This document shows, one piece after another, positions 42,146-51,325 of a stretch of DNA of 64,000 bases. Positions within the stretch are counted from its first letter, which is position 1. The number at the start of each line of letters is the position of its first letter. Made by a program: the position numbers and the translations under genes. Under the pieces are notes generated by a model, which saw only the letters and a list, made by a program, of their open reading frames with translations, had not been told where the DNA came from and made no database searches. The stretch is from NCBI RefSeq assembly GCF_025561425.1, contig NZ_CP094824.1, positions 1,302,001-1,366,000 on the forward strand. Reading direction: 5' to 3'. The DNA comes from Mammaliicoccus sciuri (lineage in GTDB: Bacteria > Bacillota > Bacilli > Staphylococcales > Staphylococcaceae).

Positions 42146-42904
42146 GTGGTACAAGTTGATTTGAATTGTGATTTAGGAGAAAGCTTTGGTAACTATAAAC
42201 TTGGAAATGATGAAAGTATATTACCTTTAATCACTTCTGCAAATGTGGCTTGTGGTTTTCATGCAGGAGATCAACACGTTATGAATGAAACAGTTAAATT
42301 GGCGGTTCAACATGATGTACATATTGGTGCTCATCCAGGATTTCAAGATTTAATTGGATTTGGGCGTAGAAATATAGATGTTACACCGGAAGAAGTTTAT
42401 GATTTAATCATTTATCAATTAGGTGCATTATCTGGATTTTGTAAAATACACGAAACAAAAATTCACCATGTTAAACCGCATGGCGCGTTGTATCAAATGG
42501 GTGCTAAAAATCCAGAAATTGCCGATGCAATTGTTAAAGCAGTGAAAGATTTTGATGATCAATTATTATTTGTTGGTTTATCTAACAGTGAATTAATCGA
42601 ATCATGTAAACGTCATAATTTAACATATAAGAGTGAAGTATTTGCTGATCGTGCATACGAGGATAATGGCCAATTAGTATCTAGGAAAAAAGAAGGTGCG
42701 CTTATTAAAGATACAAACCAAGCTGTCGCACAAGTAATTAAAATGGTTAAAGAATCTAAAGTTATCACGATAAATGGAAATGAAATTCCGATTGAAGCAG
42801 ATACAATCTGTGTACATGGAGACGGACAACATGCTTTAGATTTTGTTCAAGAAATTATTCGACAGTTTAAAGCTGAAGGCATAGAAATTAGTGCAATGAA
42901 ATAG
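42146..42904 (+). CDS. pxpA: 5-oxoprolinase subunit PxpA (LamB/YcsF family)
   Basis: PxpA is the LamB/YcsF-type hydrolytic subunit of 5-oxoprolinase. The 252-residue protein has the characteristic start [12 protein letters not shown], then [25 protein letters not shown] and HVKPHGALY, which supply conserved metal or substrate residues. It starts with GTG at 42146 behind AAGGAGAGG. It is the fifth gene of the operon. Confidence 0.93.
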   Translation: MVQVDLNCDLGESFGNYKLGNDESILPLITSANVACGFHAGDQHVMNETVKLAVQHDVHIGAHPGFQDLIGFGRRNIDVTPEEVYDLIIYQLGALSGFCKIHETKIHHVKPHGALYQMGAKNPEIADAIVKAVKDFDDQLLFVGLSNSELIESCKRHNLTYKSEVFADRAYEDNGQLVSRKKEGALIKDTNQAVAQVIKMVKESKVITINGNEIPIEADTICVHGDGQHALDFVQEIIRQFKAEGIEISAMK

Positions 42905-42915
42905 GAGGAAAGCGT

Positions 42916-44154
42916 ATGAAGCAAAATAAAGGGTATCAGGAGTTAAATCAACCGTTTGAAATAACAAATAAACATAGAAGAATTCTATGGGGTGCAGTAT
43001 TCTTAATGGCTACTTCATCTATTGGACCAGCATTCTTGACTCAAACGGCAGTTTTTACTGAGCAATTTCTTGCAAGCTTTGCATTTGCAATACTTGCATC
43101 TATTCTGATTGATGTCGGTGCACAAATTAATATTTGGCGTGTTATCACAGTTGTAGGTAAAGGTGGACAAGATATCGCGAATGATGTGTTTAAGGGGTTA
43201 GGTACATTTATCGCAATATTAATCGCTATTGGTGGGCTAGCATTTAACATCGGTAACGTTGCAGGGGCTGGACTAGGACTTAATGCGATATTCGGTTTAG
43301 ATGTAAGAATTGGTGCAGGTATTACAGGCGTATTAGCGATTTTAATATTTGTTGTTAAAAACGCACAAAAAGTCGTAGATATTATTACACAAATTTTAGG
43401 TGTACTCATGATTGCCATTGTTGCTTATGTAATGGTATTAACGAAACCACCAGTTGTCGAAGCGGCACAAAAAATGATTGTACCTGATGATATTAGTAAA
43501 CTCATTGTACCAATCATTACTTTAGTAGGTGGAACTGTTGGTGGTTATATTACATTTGCAGGTGCACATAGATTGTTAGAAGCAGGTATAACTGGAAAAG
43601 GCTATATACAATTTGTAAATAGAGCTTCTATTTCAGGTATTTTAACAACGGGTATAATGAGAACATTTTTATTCTTAGCAGTACTTGGTGTTGTTGTTAC
43701 GGGATTCGCTTTAAATCCAGAAAATCCACCAGCATCTGTATTTGAACATGTATTAGGACCTGTTGGTAAACAAGTATTCGGTGTTGTATTATTTGCAGCA
43801 GCATTATCATCAGTAATTGGCTGTGCATACACTAGTACAACATTTATTCAATCATTGCATCCATCTATTAAAAATCATAGAAACTTAGTTATTATTATTT
43901 TCATAGTCGTTTCATCTATTATATTCTTAACAATTGGTAAGCCGGTTAAATTATTAATTATTGCTGGTGCATTGAACGGTTTGATTTTACCAGTAACTTT
44001 AGGAACAATTTTAATTGCTTCTAAGAAGAAAAGTATCGTTGGTGACTATAAACACCCAACTTGGATGATTGTACTTGGTGTTGTTGCTGTTCTTACAACA
44101 ATAATAGCAGGGGTATTATCATTACAAGGCTTACAAAGTTTGTGGAATAGTTAA
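42916..44154 (+). CDS. NRAMP-family transporter without the metal-binding DPGN motif
   Basis: The 412-residue integral membrane protein has about eleven helices and NRAMP fold features. In helix 1, where metal transporters carry DPGN, this protein reads SIGPAFLTQTAVFTEQF, so it is unlikely to carry Mn or Fe in the usual way. The B. subtilis ycsF-kipI-kipA cluster also has an NRAMP-like gene (ycsG). Its place at the end of this operon suggests uptake of the operon's substrate, perhaps 5-oxoproline. That is an inference. Confidence 0.85.
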   Translation: MKQNKGYQELNQPFEITNKHRRILWGAVFLMATSSIGPAFLTQTAVFTEQFLASFAFAILASILIDVGAQINIWRVITVVGKGGQDIANDVFKGLGTFIAILIAIGGLAFNIGNVAGAGLGLNAIFGLDVRIGAGITGVLAILIFVVKNAQKVVDIITQILGVLMIAIVAYVMVLTKPPVVEAAQKMIVPDDISKLIVPIITLVGGTVGGYITFAGAHRLLEAGITGKGYIQFVNRASISGILTTGIMRTFLFLAVLGVVVTGFALNPENPPASVFEHVLGPVGKQVFGVVLFAAALSSVIGCAYTSTTFIQSLHPSIKNHRNLVIIIFIVVSSIIFLTIGKPVKLLIIAGALNGLILPVTLGTILIASKKKSIVGDYKHPTWMIVLGVVAVLTTIIAGVLSLQGLQSLWNS

Positions 44155-44220
44155 AACTTATTTCAAAGTATACTAATTATGTTAATATGAATATGAATGA
44201 ATATGATGGAGTGATAAAGC

Positions 44221-44910
44221 ATGATTGGTATTATTGGAGCAATGGAAGAAGAAGTAGAAATATTAAAGTCATCTATTGAAAATAGAGAAACAATCCAAAT
44301 TGCACATGTTATTTTTTATAAAGGTAATATAGAAGATAAACAAGTTGTATTAGCACAAAGTGGTATTGGTAAAGTAAATGCTGCAATTACAGCAACATTA
44401 CTTATCAATGAATTTAAACCAGATTTAATCATTAATACAGGGTCAGCAGGTTCTGTTGATAGCGAATTAAATATTGGTGATATCATTATTAGTAATAAAG
44501 TTTATTATCATGATGTTAATGCAACAGCATTTGGCTATAAATTGGGACAAGTACCAAGTATGCCAGAATTTTATGAAACTGATAAAGCATTAATTGACTT
44601 AGCGAAATCATCAATAGAACAACTTGATTTAAATGGTATTGTGGGTGAAGTTGCTACAGGTGATAGTTTCATAGGCTCAATTGATCAGCGTAAAGTGATT
44701 AAATCTAACTTTCCTACTGCGAGTGTAGTAGAGATGGAAGCTGGTGCAATTGCGCAAACTTGTTACCAATGTAATGTGCCTATTATTGTTACGAGAGCTG
44801 TTTCAGATTTAGCAGATAAAGAATCTGATGTTACTTTTGAAGAATTTTTAAAAGTAGCTTGCGTCAATTCTAGTAAAATTGTAAAATTATTATTAAATAG
44901 AGTGGCATAA
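44221..44910 (+). CDS. mtnN: 5'-methylthioadenosine/S-adenosylhomocysteine nucleosidase
   Basis: MtnN (Pfs) cleaves adenine from methylthioadenosine and S-adenosylhomocysteine. The 229-residue protein has [15 protein letters not shown] at the N-terminus with the catalytic glutamate, NTGSAGSVD, and [14 protein letters not shown] with the substrate-binding glutamate. The catalytic aspartate is in RAVSDLAD. The frame is intact and complete. Confidence 0.96.
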   Translation: MIGIIGAMEEEVEILKSSIENRETIQIAHVIFYKGNIEDKQVVLAQSGIGKVNAAITATLLINEFKPDLIINTGSAGSVDSELNIGDIIISNKVYYHDVNATAFGYKLGQVPSMPEFYETDKALIDLAKSSIEQLDLNGIVGEVATGDSFIGSIDQRKVIKSNFPTASVVEMEAGAIAQTCYQCNVPIIVTRAVSDLADKESDVTFEEFLKVACVNSSKIVKLLLNRVA

Positions 44911-44922
44911 GGAGGCAGTTTC

Positions 44923-45030
44923 ATGTTAATATTAATGGCTATCGCTGTCATTGCTACAGCACTTGTTGGTTATGTGATTTATGCGAATACAGAAGTTGAA
45001 AAATCTTCTGACCGTGAAATTACAGAATAA
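44923..45030 (+). CDS. Small single-span membrane protein, 35 residues
   Basis: A strong GGAGG (44911-44915) sits 7 bases before ATG 44923. The peptide is one hydrophobic helix (LMAIAVIATALVGYVIYA) with a short charged tail (EVEKSSDREITE). It follows mtnN immediately and ends just before a terminator, so it is cotranscribed with mtnN. I do not recognise a function. Confidence 0.75.
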   Translation: MLILMAIAVIATALVGYVIYANTEVEKSSDREITE

Positions 45031-45035
45031 TATTT

Positions 45036-45073
45036 AGTGTTGCGAATCGTAAGTGATTTGCAACACTTTTATT
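45036..45073 (+). terminator. Intrinsic terminator after the mtnN unit
   Basis: AGTGTTGCGAATC (45036-45048) pairs with GATTTGCAACACT (45055-45067) with one G-T pair, then T-run. Confidence 0.88.
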
Positions 45074-45140
45074 TTGTATTCAACTAAAGGAATGTATATA
45101 TGATTTATGTTAAAATAAAAGATAATATAGAGGTGTAATA

Positions 45141-45665
45141 ATGGGATTATTTACAAAATATTTTTTACCAAATGAATATGTTCAATCAGTATTTAATATC
45201 GAACCTGAACATTTAAAATCAAAAAATATAAAAGCAATTATCACAGACTTAGATAATACATTAGTAGGTTGGGATGTTAAAAATCCAACTGATGAAGTGA
45301 GAAATTGGTTTGAAAATATGAAAGATAATGGTATAACAGTTACGATTGTTTCTAATAATAATCAAGAACGTGTTGCGTCATTTTCATCAAGTTTAAATAT
45401 TGATTATATTTTTAAAGCACGTAAACCACGTGGTAAAGCTTTTAGACAAGCAGCTAAATTAATGAACGTCAATAAGTCTGAAGTAGTTGTTATTGGTGAT
45501 CAAATGTTAACAGATGTGTTTGGTGGAAATAGAAACGGATTATATACAATTATGGTCGTACCTGTGAAAAAGACAGATGGTTTCGTTACGAAATTCAATC
45601 GATTAATAGAAAGAAGATTTTTAAATTACTTTAAGAGAAAAGGTTTAATTAACTGGGAGGAATAA
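45141..45665 (+). CDS. yqeG: HAD-family phosphatase YqeG
   Basis: The 174-residue HAD hydrolase (subfamily IIIA) has motif I TDLDNTLVGWD and the C-terminal motif VIGDQMLTDVFGGN. Its substrate is unknown, though some members dephosphorylate phosphatidylglycerophosphate. It starts the conserved yqeG-yqeH-aroE-yhbY-nadD-yqeK-rsfS cluster, with only two bases before the yqeH start. Confidence 0.9.
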   Translation: MGLFTKYFLPNEYVQSVFNIEPEHLKSKNIKAIITDLDNTLVGWDVKNPTDEVRNWFENMKDNGITVTIVSNNNQERVASFSSSLNIDYIFKARKPRGKAFRQAAKLMNVNKSEVVVIGDQMLTDVFGGNRNGLYTIMVVPVKKTDGFVTKFNRLIERRFLNYFKRKGLINWEE

Positions 45666-45667
45666 AT

Positions 45668-46768
45668 TTGACAGAGTTTGCTAAATGTATTGGTTGTGGT
45701 GCAACACTTCAATCTGAAAATCCGAATGAAGCTGGATACGTTCCACAATCAAGTTTGAATAAAGAAGATGTCATTTGTAAAAGATGTTTTAGACTTAAAA
45801 ATTATAACGAAGTCCAAGATGTTGATTTAACAAGTGAAGATTTTCTAAATATGTTGAAATCTCTTCACAATGAAGATGGTCTAATCGTCAATGTTGTGGA
45901 TGTATTTGATTTAGAAGGTTCAATGATACATCGCTTAAAAGATATAGTAGGTAAGAAAAAAGTTGTACTTGTTGCGAACAAAATGGATATCTTACCTAAA
46001 GCCATTAATAAAAGAAGAGTCGAAATTTGGTTAAGAAATCGTGCGAAAGATTTTGGACTTAATCCTGACGAAGTTGTACTGATTTCTGCATATAAAAATC
46101 AAGGAATTGATGATTTACTATCAACTATCGAGAAAGTAAGAGATGGTAAAGATGTTTATGTAGTGGGTACAACAAACGTAGGTAAATCTACATTAATCAA
46201 TAGATTGATTGAAAAGAGTGTCGGTGAAAAAGAAGTAATTACAACAAGTCATTTTCCTGGTACAACATTAGATATGATTGATATACCATTAGATGATGAT
46301 TCATATATGTTTGATACACCTGGTATTATTCAAAGTCATCAAATGACGCATTACGTTACTGATAAAGAATTAAAAGTTGTAATGCCTAAAAAAGAAATTA
46401 AGCCAAAAGTGTATCAATTAAACGAAGAACAAAGCTTATTTTTAGGTGGATTAGTTAGAGTAGATTATGTAAGTGGCGGTAGACGTTCTTTAACATGTTT
46501 TGTATCAAACGACTTAAACATTCATAGAACAAAGTTATCAAACGCTGATGATTTATGGAAACGTCAAATTGGTGAACTGCTTAAACCACCATATGACCCA
46601 TCAAACTTTAACTTCGACAACTTAAAAACAACTAAGATTACAACCGAATCTGAAAGAAAAGATGTTATGATTTCAGGATTAGGATTTGTAACTGTAGATG
46701 CTGGGGCAGAAATACATGTTACGGCACCTAAAGAAGTCGAAGTTACATTAAGAACATCTATTTTATAA
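45668..46768 (+). CDS. yqeH: Ribosome biogenesis GTPase YqeH
   Basis: YqeH is a circularly permuted GTPase needed for 30S subunit assembly. The 366-residue protein has an N-terminal zinc finger (CIGCG ... CKRCF). The G4 motif NKMD comes before the G1 loop GTTNVGKST and the G3 DTPG, which is the permuted order. A treble-clef-linked C-terminal domain follows. The start is TTG at 45668. Confidence 0.95.
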   Translation: MTEFAKCIGCGATLQSENPNEAGYVPQSSLNKEDVICKRCFRLKNYNEVQDVDLTSEDFLNMLKSLHNEDGLIVNVVDVFDLEGSMIHRLKDIVGKKKVVLVANKMDILPKAINKRRVEIWLRNRAKDFGLNPDEVVLISAYKNQGIDDLLSTIEKVRDGKDVYVVGTTNVGKSTLINRLIEKSVGEKEVITTSHFPGTTLDMIDIPLDDDSYMFDTPGIIQSHQMTHYVTDKELKVVMPKKEIKPKVYQLNEEQSLFLGGLVRVDYVSGGRRSLTCFVSNDLNIHRTKLSNADDLWKRQIGELLKPPYDPSNFNFDNLKTTKITTESERKDVMISGLGFVTVDAGAEIHVTAPKEVEVTLRTSIL

Positions 46769-46780
46769 GAGGTGAATTAA

Positions 46781-47599
46781 ATGAAGTTTGGAGTTATCGG
46801 ACATCCTATTAACCATTCGCTTTCACCGATTATGCACGAAGCAAATTTTGACGCATTAGGTAGGGAAGATGAATATGGTGCTTTAGATATTCCACCAGAA
46901 CAATTTAAACATATTAAAGAAATAATAAATGAAAAAGCTTTAAACGGCTTTAATATTACAATACCTCATAAAGAATCCATCTTACCTTATTTAGATGAAA
47001 TATCTTCAAATGCTAAGCATATTGGTGCTGTTAACACCGTTCTAATACAAGATAATAAATGGATTGGTTATAATACGGATGGCATTGGTTTTGTTAAAGG
47101 TTTAATTGAACATTATGGTAGTATTCAAGATCGTAAAATTTTAGTGCTCGGTGCTGGTGGTGCGAGTAAAGGTATTGTTTCCGAAATGCAGAAGTTCACG
47201 AATCATAAAATAACAGTAGCAAATAGAACGATGTCTAGATTTGATAATTGGCAAATTGCTATAAATACAATAAGTCTTACAGATGTTCAATCTATTCTTC
47301 ATACATTTGATATTATTATTAATACGACACCGGTAGGCATGAATACTCAACATAGTGAATTCATTATTCCTGTGGAGAAAATAAGTAAAAGTAGTTTAGT
47401 CTGTGATATTATCTATATTCCTGACAAGACACCGTTACTGCAAGCATGTGAGCAAACAGGTATTGCAATATATAATGGATTAGATATGTTCGTTTATCAA
47501 GGCGCAGAAAGTTTTAAAATTTGGACGGGACAAGAAGCCCATATAGAATCAATGAGAAATAAAGTACAAGAGGAACTTAAAAGGAGATCATTATGTTAA
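46781..47599 (+). CDS. aroE: Shikimate dehydrogenase (NADP+)
   Basis: AroE reduces 3-dehydroshikimate to shikimate. The 272-residue protein has the substrate site [15 protein letters not shown] at the N-terminus, the catalytic lysine segment FNITIPHKE, and the nucleotide loop [11 protein letters not shown]. It overlaps yhbY by 7 bases inside the yqe cluster. Confidence 0.96.
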   Translation: MKFGVIGHPINHSLSPIMHEANFDALGREDEYGALDIPPEQFKHIKEIINEKALNGFNITIPHKESILPYLDEISSNAKHIGAVNTVLIQDNKWIGYNTDGIGFVKGLIEHYGSIQDRKILVLGAGGASKGIVSEMQKFTNHKITVANRTMSRFDNWQIAINTISLTDVQSILHTFDIIINTTPVGMNTQHSEFIIPVEKISKSSLVCDIIYIPDKTPLLQACEQTGIAIYNGLDMFVYQGAESFKIWTGQEAHIESMRNKVQEELKRRSLC

Positions 47600-47883
47600 C
47601 AGGTAAACAAAAGAGATATTTAAGAAAAGAAGCGCACCATTTAGATCCAATTTTCCAAATTGGTAAAGGCGGATTAAATGACAATATGATAGAACAAGTG
47701 CAAGACGTACTTGAAAAAAGAGAATTGATCAAAATTCATATCTTACAAAACAATATGGATGATCATAAAGAAGTAGCTGAATCAATCGCTGAACAAGCAG
47801 GTGCTGAACTCGTACAACTTATCGGTAATATTATTGTCTTATATAAAGAATCTAAAGATAATAAAAGATTAGAACTACCATAA
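47593..47883 (+). CDS. yhbY: Ribosome assembly RNA-binding protein YhbY (CRM domain)
   Basis: The 96-residue CRM-domain protein binds pre-50S particles. It has [16 protein letters not shown] at the N-terminus and the conserved [10 protein letters not shown] loop. It is overlapped by aroE and followed four bases later by nadD. Confidence 0.93.
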   Translation: MLTGKQKRYLRKEAHHLDPIFQIGKGGLNDNMIEQVQDVLEKRELIKIHILQNNMDDHKEVAESIAEQAGAELVQLIGNIIVLYKESKDNKRLELP

Positions 47884-47887
47884 TATT

Positions 47888-48460
47888 ATGAAAAAGCTCA
47901 TGATCTATGGAGGTCAATTTAATCCAATTCATATTGGACATATGTTAGTTGCGAGTGAAGCATATCAATTTGTTCAACCTGATAAATTCATTTTCTTACC
48001 AAGTTATCAATCACCACTTAAAGAACATAACGAATCTTATTTAATAGAATCAGAACGTGTAAAAATGTTAGAATTAGCTATTGAAGATTTGCAATTCGGT
48101 GAAGTTGATGAGAGAGAGCTTAATAGAAAAGGTACGAGTTACACATTTGATACGATTAAAGAATTTAAACAAGAATTTCCTGATTATCAAATATATTTTG
48201 TAATCGGTTCAGATCAATACGAGAAATTGCATAAATGGAGAAACATTGCAGAATTGAAAGAATTATTAACATTTGTCGTTGTTAATAGAGAAGTTGATAA
48301 ACAAGATGTAAAAGAAGGGATGTTAGCATTGCACATTCCTAGAATTGATGTAAGCTCAACAGACATTCGCAATAGATGTAAAAATCGTCAATCTATAAAG
48401 ATGCTCGTTACGCCACGAATTGAAAGATATATCAAAAGGGGACGATTGTATGAAAATTAA
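47888..48460 (+). CDS. nadD: Nicotinate-nucleotide adenylyltransferase
   Basis: NadD makes deamido-NAD from nicotinate mononucleotide and ATP. The 190-residue protein has the nucleotidyltransferase motif GGQFNPIHIGHM and the C-terminal ISSTxIR-type motif as VSSTDIRNR. The ribosome binding site is weak, so it probably relies on coupling to yhbY. Its end overlaps the yqeK start by 11 bases. Confidence 0.95.
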   Translation: MKKLMIYGGQFNPIHIGHMLVASEAYQFVQPDKFIFLPSYQSPLKEHNESYLIESERVKMLELAIEDLQFGEVDERELNRKGTSYTFDTIKEFKQEFPDYQIYFVIGSDQYEKLHKWRNIAELKELLTFVVVNREVDKQDVKEGMLALHIPRIDVSSTDIRNRCKNRQSIKMLVTPRIERYIKRGRLYEN

Positions 48461-49022
48461 AAAAGCAGTCAAATTGGTTGAAGAAACATTACCATCAAAA
48501 AGATATAATCACTCTATGAGAGTAGCCGAAACAGGTAAGAAAATGGCAGAAATCTTTGATGGTGATATGAAAAAAGTTGAATTAGCAGGTATACTGCATG
48601 ATTTATGTAAATATGAAGAACTTTCAGCGTTATACCAAAGTGTAACGCAATATGATCTAGGGCAAGATTTATTAAGTTATGGCTCAGAAATACTACATGG
48701 ACCAGTTGCTGCTGCAAGGCTTAAAGATCAATATGATATAAATGACGAAGATATTTATTATGCTATATATAGTCATACGACTGGTAGAGCACAAATGAAT
48801 AAGACTGAAAAAATAATTTTTATTGCTGACTATATTGAACCTAAAAGAACAACTCCAGGTGTAGATGAAATTAGAGATATTGTCTTTAAAGAACGCAACT
48901 TGGATAAAGCAGTATATGAAATATCAAAACGTACAGTGTTACACTTAATTAATAAGGATAAAACAGTACATTTAAAAACTATAGAATGCTTAAATTATTA
49001 TAATATGCATTCAGAACAATAA
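48450..49022 (+). CDS. yqeK: HD-domain nucleotidase YqeK (Ap4A hydrolase type)
   Basis: YqeK-type HD proteins hydrolyse diadenosine tetraphosphate symmetrically. The 190-residue product has RYNHSMRVAETG, the HD pair in GILHDLCKY and the downstream HGPVAA and HTTGR segments. I use ATG 48450, preceded by AAGGGGAC; the longer frame from 48420 lies inside nadD without such a site. Confidence 0.9.
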   Translation: MKIKKAVKLVEETLPSKRYNHSMRVAETGKKMAEIFDGDMKKVELAGILHDLCKYEELSALYQSVTQYDLGQDLLSYGSEILHGPVAAARLKDQYDINDEDIYYAIYSHTTGRAQMNKTEKIIFIADYIEPKRTTPGVDEIRDIVFKERNLDKAVYEISKRTVLHLINKDKTVHLKTIECLNYYNMHSEQ

Positions 49023-49034
49023 GGGAATGGTTAA

Positions 49035-49388
49035 ATGAATTCAAATGATTTAATGAAACAAACGTTACTAGCATGTGATGATAAACGTGCTGAAGATATT
49101 ATTGCAATTGATATGAAAGGTATTAGCGATATAGCTGATTATTTTGTTGTATGTCATGGTAACAGTGACAAGCAAGTTCAAGCTATTGCAAGAAATGTTA
49201 AAGATGAAGCGGAAATTAATGATGTATTAGTGAAAAGACTAGAAGGCTTTAATGAAGCAAGATGGGTATTAATTGATTTAGGCGATGTTGTTGTACACGT
49301 ATTCCATAGAGAAGAACGTGATTACTACGATTTAGAAAGATTATATAAAGATGCACCAATTATTACACTAAATGAGGTAGCACAATAA
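49035..49388 (+). CDS. rsfS: Ribosomal silencing factor RsfS
   Basis: RsfS binds ribosomal protein L14 and blocks subunit joining in starvation. The 117-residue protein has DIADYFVVCHGNSDKQVQAI and the C-terminal WVLIDLGDVVVHVFH typical of the family. It overlaps the following methyltransferase gene by one base. Confidence 0.95.
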   Translation: MNSNDLMKQTLLACDDKRAEDIIAIDMKGISDIADYFVVCHGNSDKQVQAIARNVKDEAEINDVLVKRLEGFNEARWVLIDLGDVVVHVFHREERDYYDLERLYKDAPIITLNEVAQ

Positions 49389-50104
49389 TGGCATACAATC
49401 GTATGAGTCATTATTATGACCTTCTAACTGAAGATCAACCATATGATAAATGGAAAGACATTGTCGGTCATTATGTTACAGGTAATGATAACGATATTTT
49501 GGATATTGGTTGTGGGACAGGACGCTTAACAGAGCAATTATTAGAATATGGTCGCGTAAGTGGTCTTGATTTAAGTGAAGATATGTTAGAAGTAGCTGAA
49601 AGTCGTAATCCTAATGTTAATTGGTATTGCCAAGATATGAGAGATCTAGACTTACCGCAAAGTTACAATTTGATTACAATTTTTTGTGACAGCTTGAACT
49701 ATATAACAGACCCTGAAGAAGTTCTTCAAGTATTTAACTATGTAAATGAATTTTTAAATGATGGTGGGTTGCTTATATTTGATGTGCATTCACTATATAA
49801 GATGAATCACCAATTTAATAACCGTAACTATATTGATGAAACTGAACAATTAACATTAGCATGGCAAGCAATTGCAGGTGAAGAACCTAATAGTGTATTT
49901 CATCAAATGTCATTTTTCATCGAAAGAGAAGATGGACTTTACGAACGATTCGATGAAGAACATTATCAAGTCACATATGAAATCGACCTTTATAAACAAC
50001 TTTTAGACTTTGCTGGATTTAAAGTCGAAAATATATTTACTGATTTCAATATTGATCAATTTGATGAAAATGGCGATAGACATTTTATAGTTGCACGTAA
50101 GTAA
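49388..50104 (+). CDS. Class I SAM-dependent methyltransferase
   Basis: The 238-residue protein has motif I ILDIGCGTGRLTEQL (about residues 38-52), GLDLSEDML and the acidic post-motif. It is always found after rsfS in staphylococci and bacilli (yqeM), but its substrate is not established. It is translationally coupled to rsfS and ends just before the comEA hairpin. Confidence 0.88.
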   Translation: MAYNRMSHYYDLLTEDQPYDKWKDIVGHYVTGNDNDILDIGCGTGRLTEQLLEYGRVSGLDLSEDMLEVAESRNPNVNWYCQDMRDLDLPQSYNLITIFCDSLNYITDPEEVLQVFNYVNEFLNDGGLLIFDVHSLYKMNHQFNNRNYIDETEQLTLAWQAIAGEEPNSVFHQMSFFIEREDGLYERFDEEHYQVTYEIDLYKQLLDFAGFKVENIFTDFNIDQFDENGDRHFIVARK

Positions 50105-50109
50105 TTTTG

Positions 50110-50148
50110 AACACTTCCTACGTTTAATAATGTAGGAGGTGTTTTTTT
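50110..50148 (+). terminator. Terminator hairpin that carries the comEA ribosome binding site
   Basis: AACACTTCCTAC (50110-50121) pairs with GTAGGAGGTGTT (50132-50143), then a T-run. The 3' arm contains AGGAGGT (50134-50140), the comEA Shine-Dalgarno sequence, and the T-run ends in the TTG start codon. Confidence 0.75.
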
Positions 50149-50794
50149 GAAATATATTCATAAAATGAAGGATTGGGTAATGGAGAATTACCAACTTGCA
50201 ATCATCATGATTGTTGTATTATTTTTTATTTGTAATAGCCTTCTCACTGGCAATGATGATCATGAAGCTATCATTCATCAACAAGATACAACAAATGAAG
50301 TTAAACAAGAGTCTTCAGATGAGAAGGCCGTTGATAAGACAGATGAATCTAAATCTACTAAAGAAGTTAATAGAAATGTAGTAGTAGATGTGAAAGGAGC
50401 TGTTAATTATCCTAATACATATTCAATGTCTTCAAAGGATCGTGTGCATGATGTGTTAAAGAAAGCTCAAACAAAGCATAATGCAGATTTGTCTAAAATC
50501 AATCTATCTGAACGACTTAAAGATCAAATGTATATATATGTTCCAATAACTGGCGAACATGTGCCAAGTGTTAATACAAACCAATCTTCTAATGATAAAG
50601 TAGAAGTTAATATCAACACAGGAGATAAATCAGAAATTGAAAAGTTACCTGGTATCGGTCCGAGTAAAGCAGATGCCATTTTACAATATAGAGAAACAAA
50701 TGGAGAATTTAAGACTGTTGATGATTTGAAGAAGGTCAAAGGATTTGGAGATAAAACAGTCGAAAGTTTAAAAGACTTTATCGTTTTAAATTGA
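50147..50794 (+). CDS. comEA: Competence DNA receptor ComEA
   Basis: ComEA is the membrane-anchored double-stranded DNA receptor of natural transformation. The 215-residue protein has one membrane helix (about 17-33), a charged linker, an SLBB-like domain (VVVDVKGAVNYPNTY) and a C-terminal pair of helix-hairpin-helix motifs (EKLPGIGPSKADAIL and LKKVKGFGDKTVESL). The start is TTG at 50147. The frame is intact, although its partner gene comEC is broken. Confidence 0.93.
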   Translation: MKYIHKMKDWVMENYQLAIIMIVVLFFICNSLLTGNDDHEAIIHQQDTTNEVKQESSDEKAVDKTDESKSTKEVNRNVVVDVKGAVNYPNTYSMSSKDRVHDVLKKAQTKHNADLSKINLSERLKDQMYIYVPITGEHVPSVNTNQSSNDKVEVNINTGDKSEIEKLPGIGPSKADAILQYRETNGEFKTVDDLKKVKGFGDKTVESLKDFIVLN

Positions 50795-50854
50795 ATTGCA
50801 TTTATACTTGTTAAATTTTACAATAAGAATATATGAAAGGTAGGTCGATGTGTA

Positions 50855-51310
50855 ATGGATAGAATTGAATGGAAAGAATACTTTATGGCTCAAAGTCATC
50901 TATTATCATTAAGGTCAACATGTGAAAGATTATCTGTTGGTGCAACAATCGTTAAAGATAATAGAGTGATTGCTGGTGGATATAATGGGTCTGTTTCAGG
51001 AGAAGAACATTGTATAGATAATGGCTGCCTTGTAGTGGACGGACATTGTATAAGAACTATTCATGCTGAAATGAATGCGATCATGCAATGCGCTAAGTTA
51101 GGTGTTTCCTCAGAAGGTGCGACTATTTATGTTACACATTTCCCTTGTCTAAATTGTACGAAATCAATTATACAAGCTGGTATTAAACAAATTTATTATG
51201 CTGACGATTATCATAATCATACATATGCAATACAATTGTTAGAACAGTCTGGTGTACACTATGAAAAAATTAATTTCCATCCAGAAGACATTATTAAATA
51301 TCTAAAGTAA
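50855..51310 (+). CDS. comEB: ComE operon protein 2, dCMP deaminase family
   Basis: The 151-residue zinc deaminase has HAEMNAIMQCAK and PCLNCTKSI as the zinc and catalytic motifs. In B. subtilis comEB is not needed for transformation and is similar to dCMP deaminase. It is intact here and lies 15 bases upstream of the broken comEC. Confidence 0.93.
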   Translation: MDRIEWKEYFMAQSHLLSLRSTCERLSVGATIVKDNRVIAGGYNGSVSGEEHCIDNGCLVVDGHCIRTIHAEMNAIMQCAKLGVSSEGATIYVTHFPCLNCTKSIIQAGIKQIYYADDYHNHTYAIQLLEQSGVHYEKINFHPEDIIKYLK

Positions 51311-51325
51311 GGACTAATATATAAG

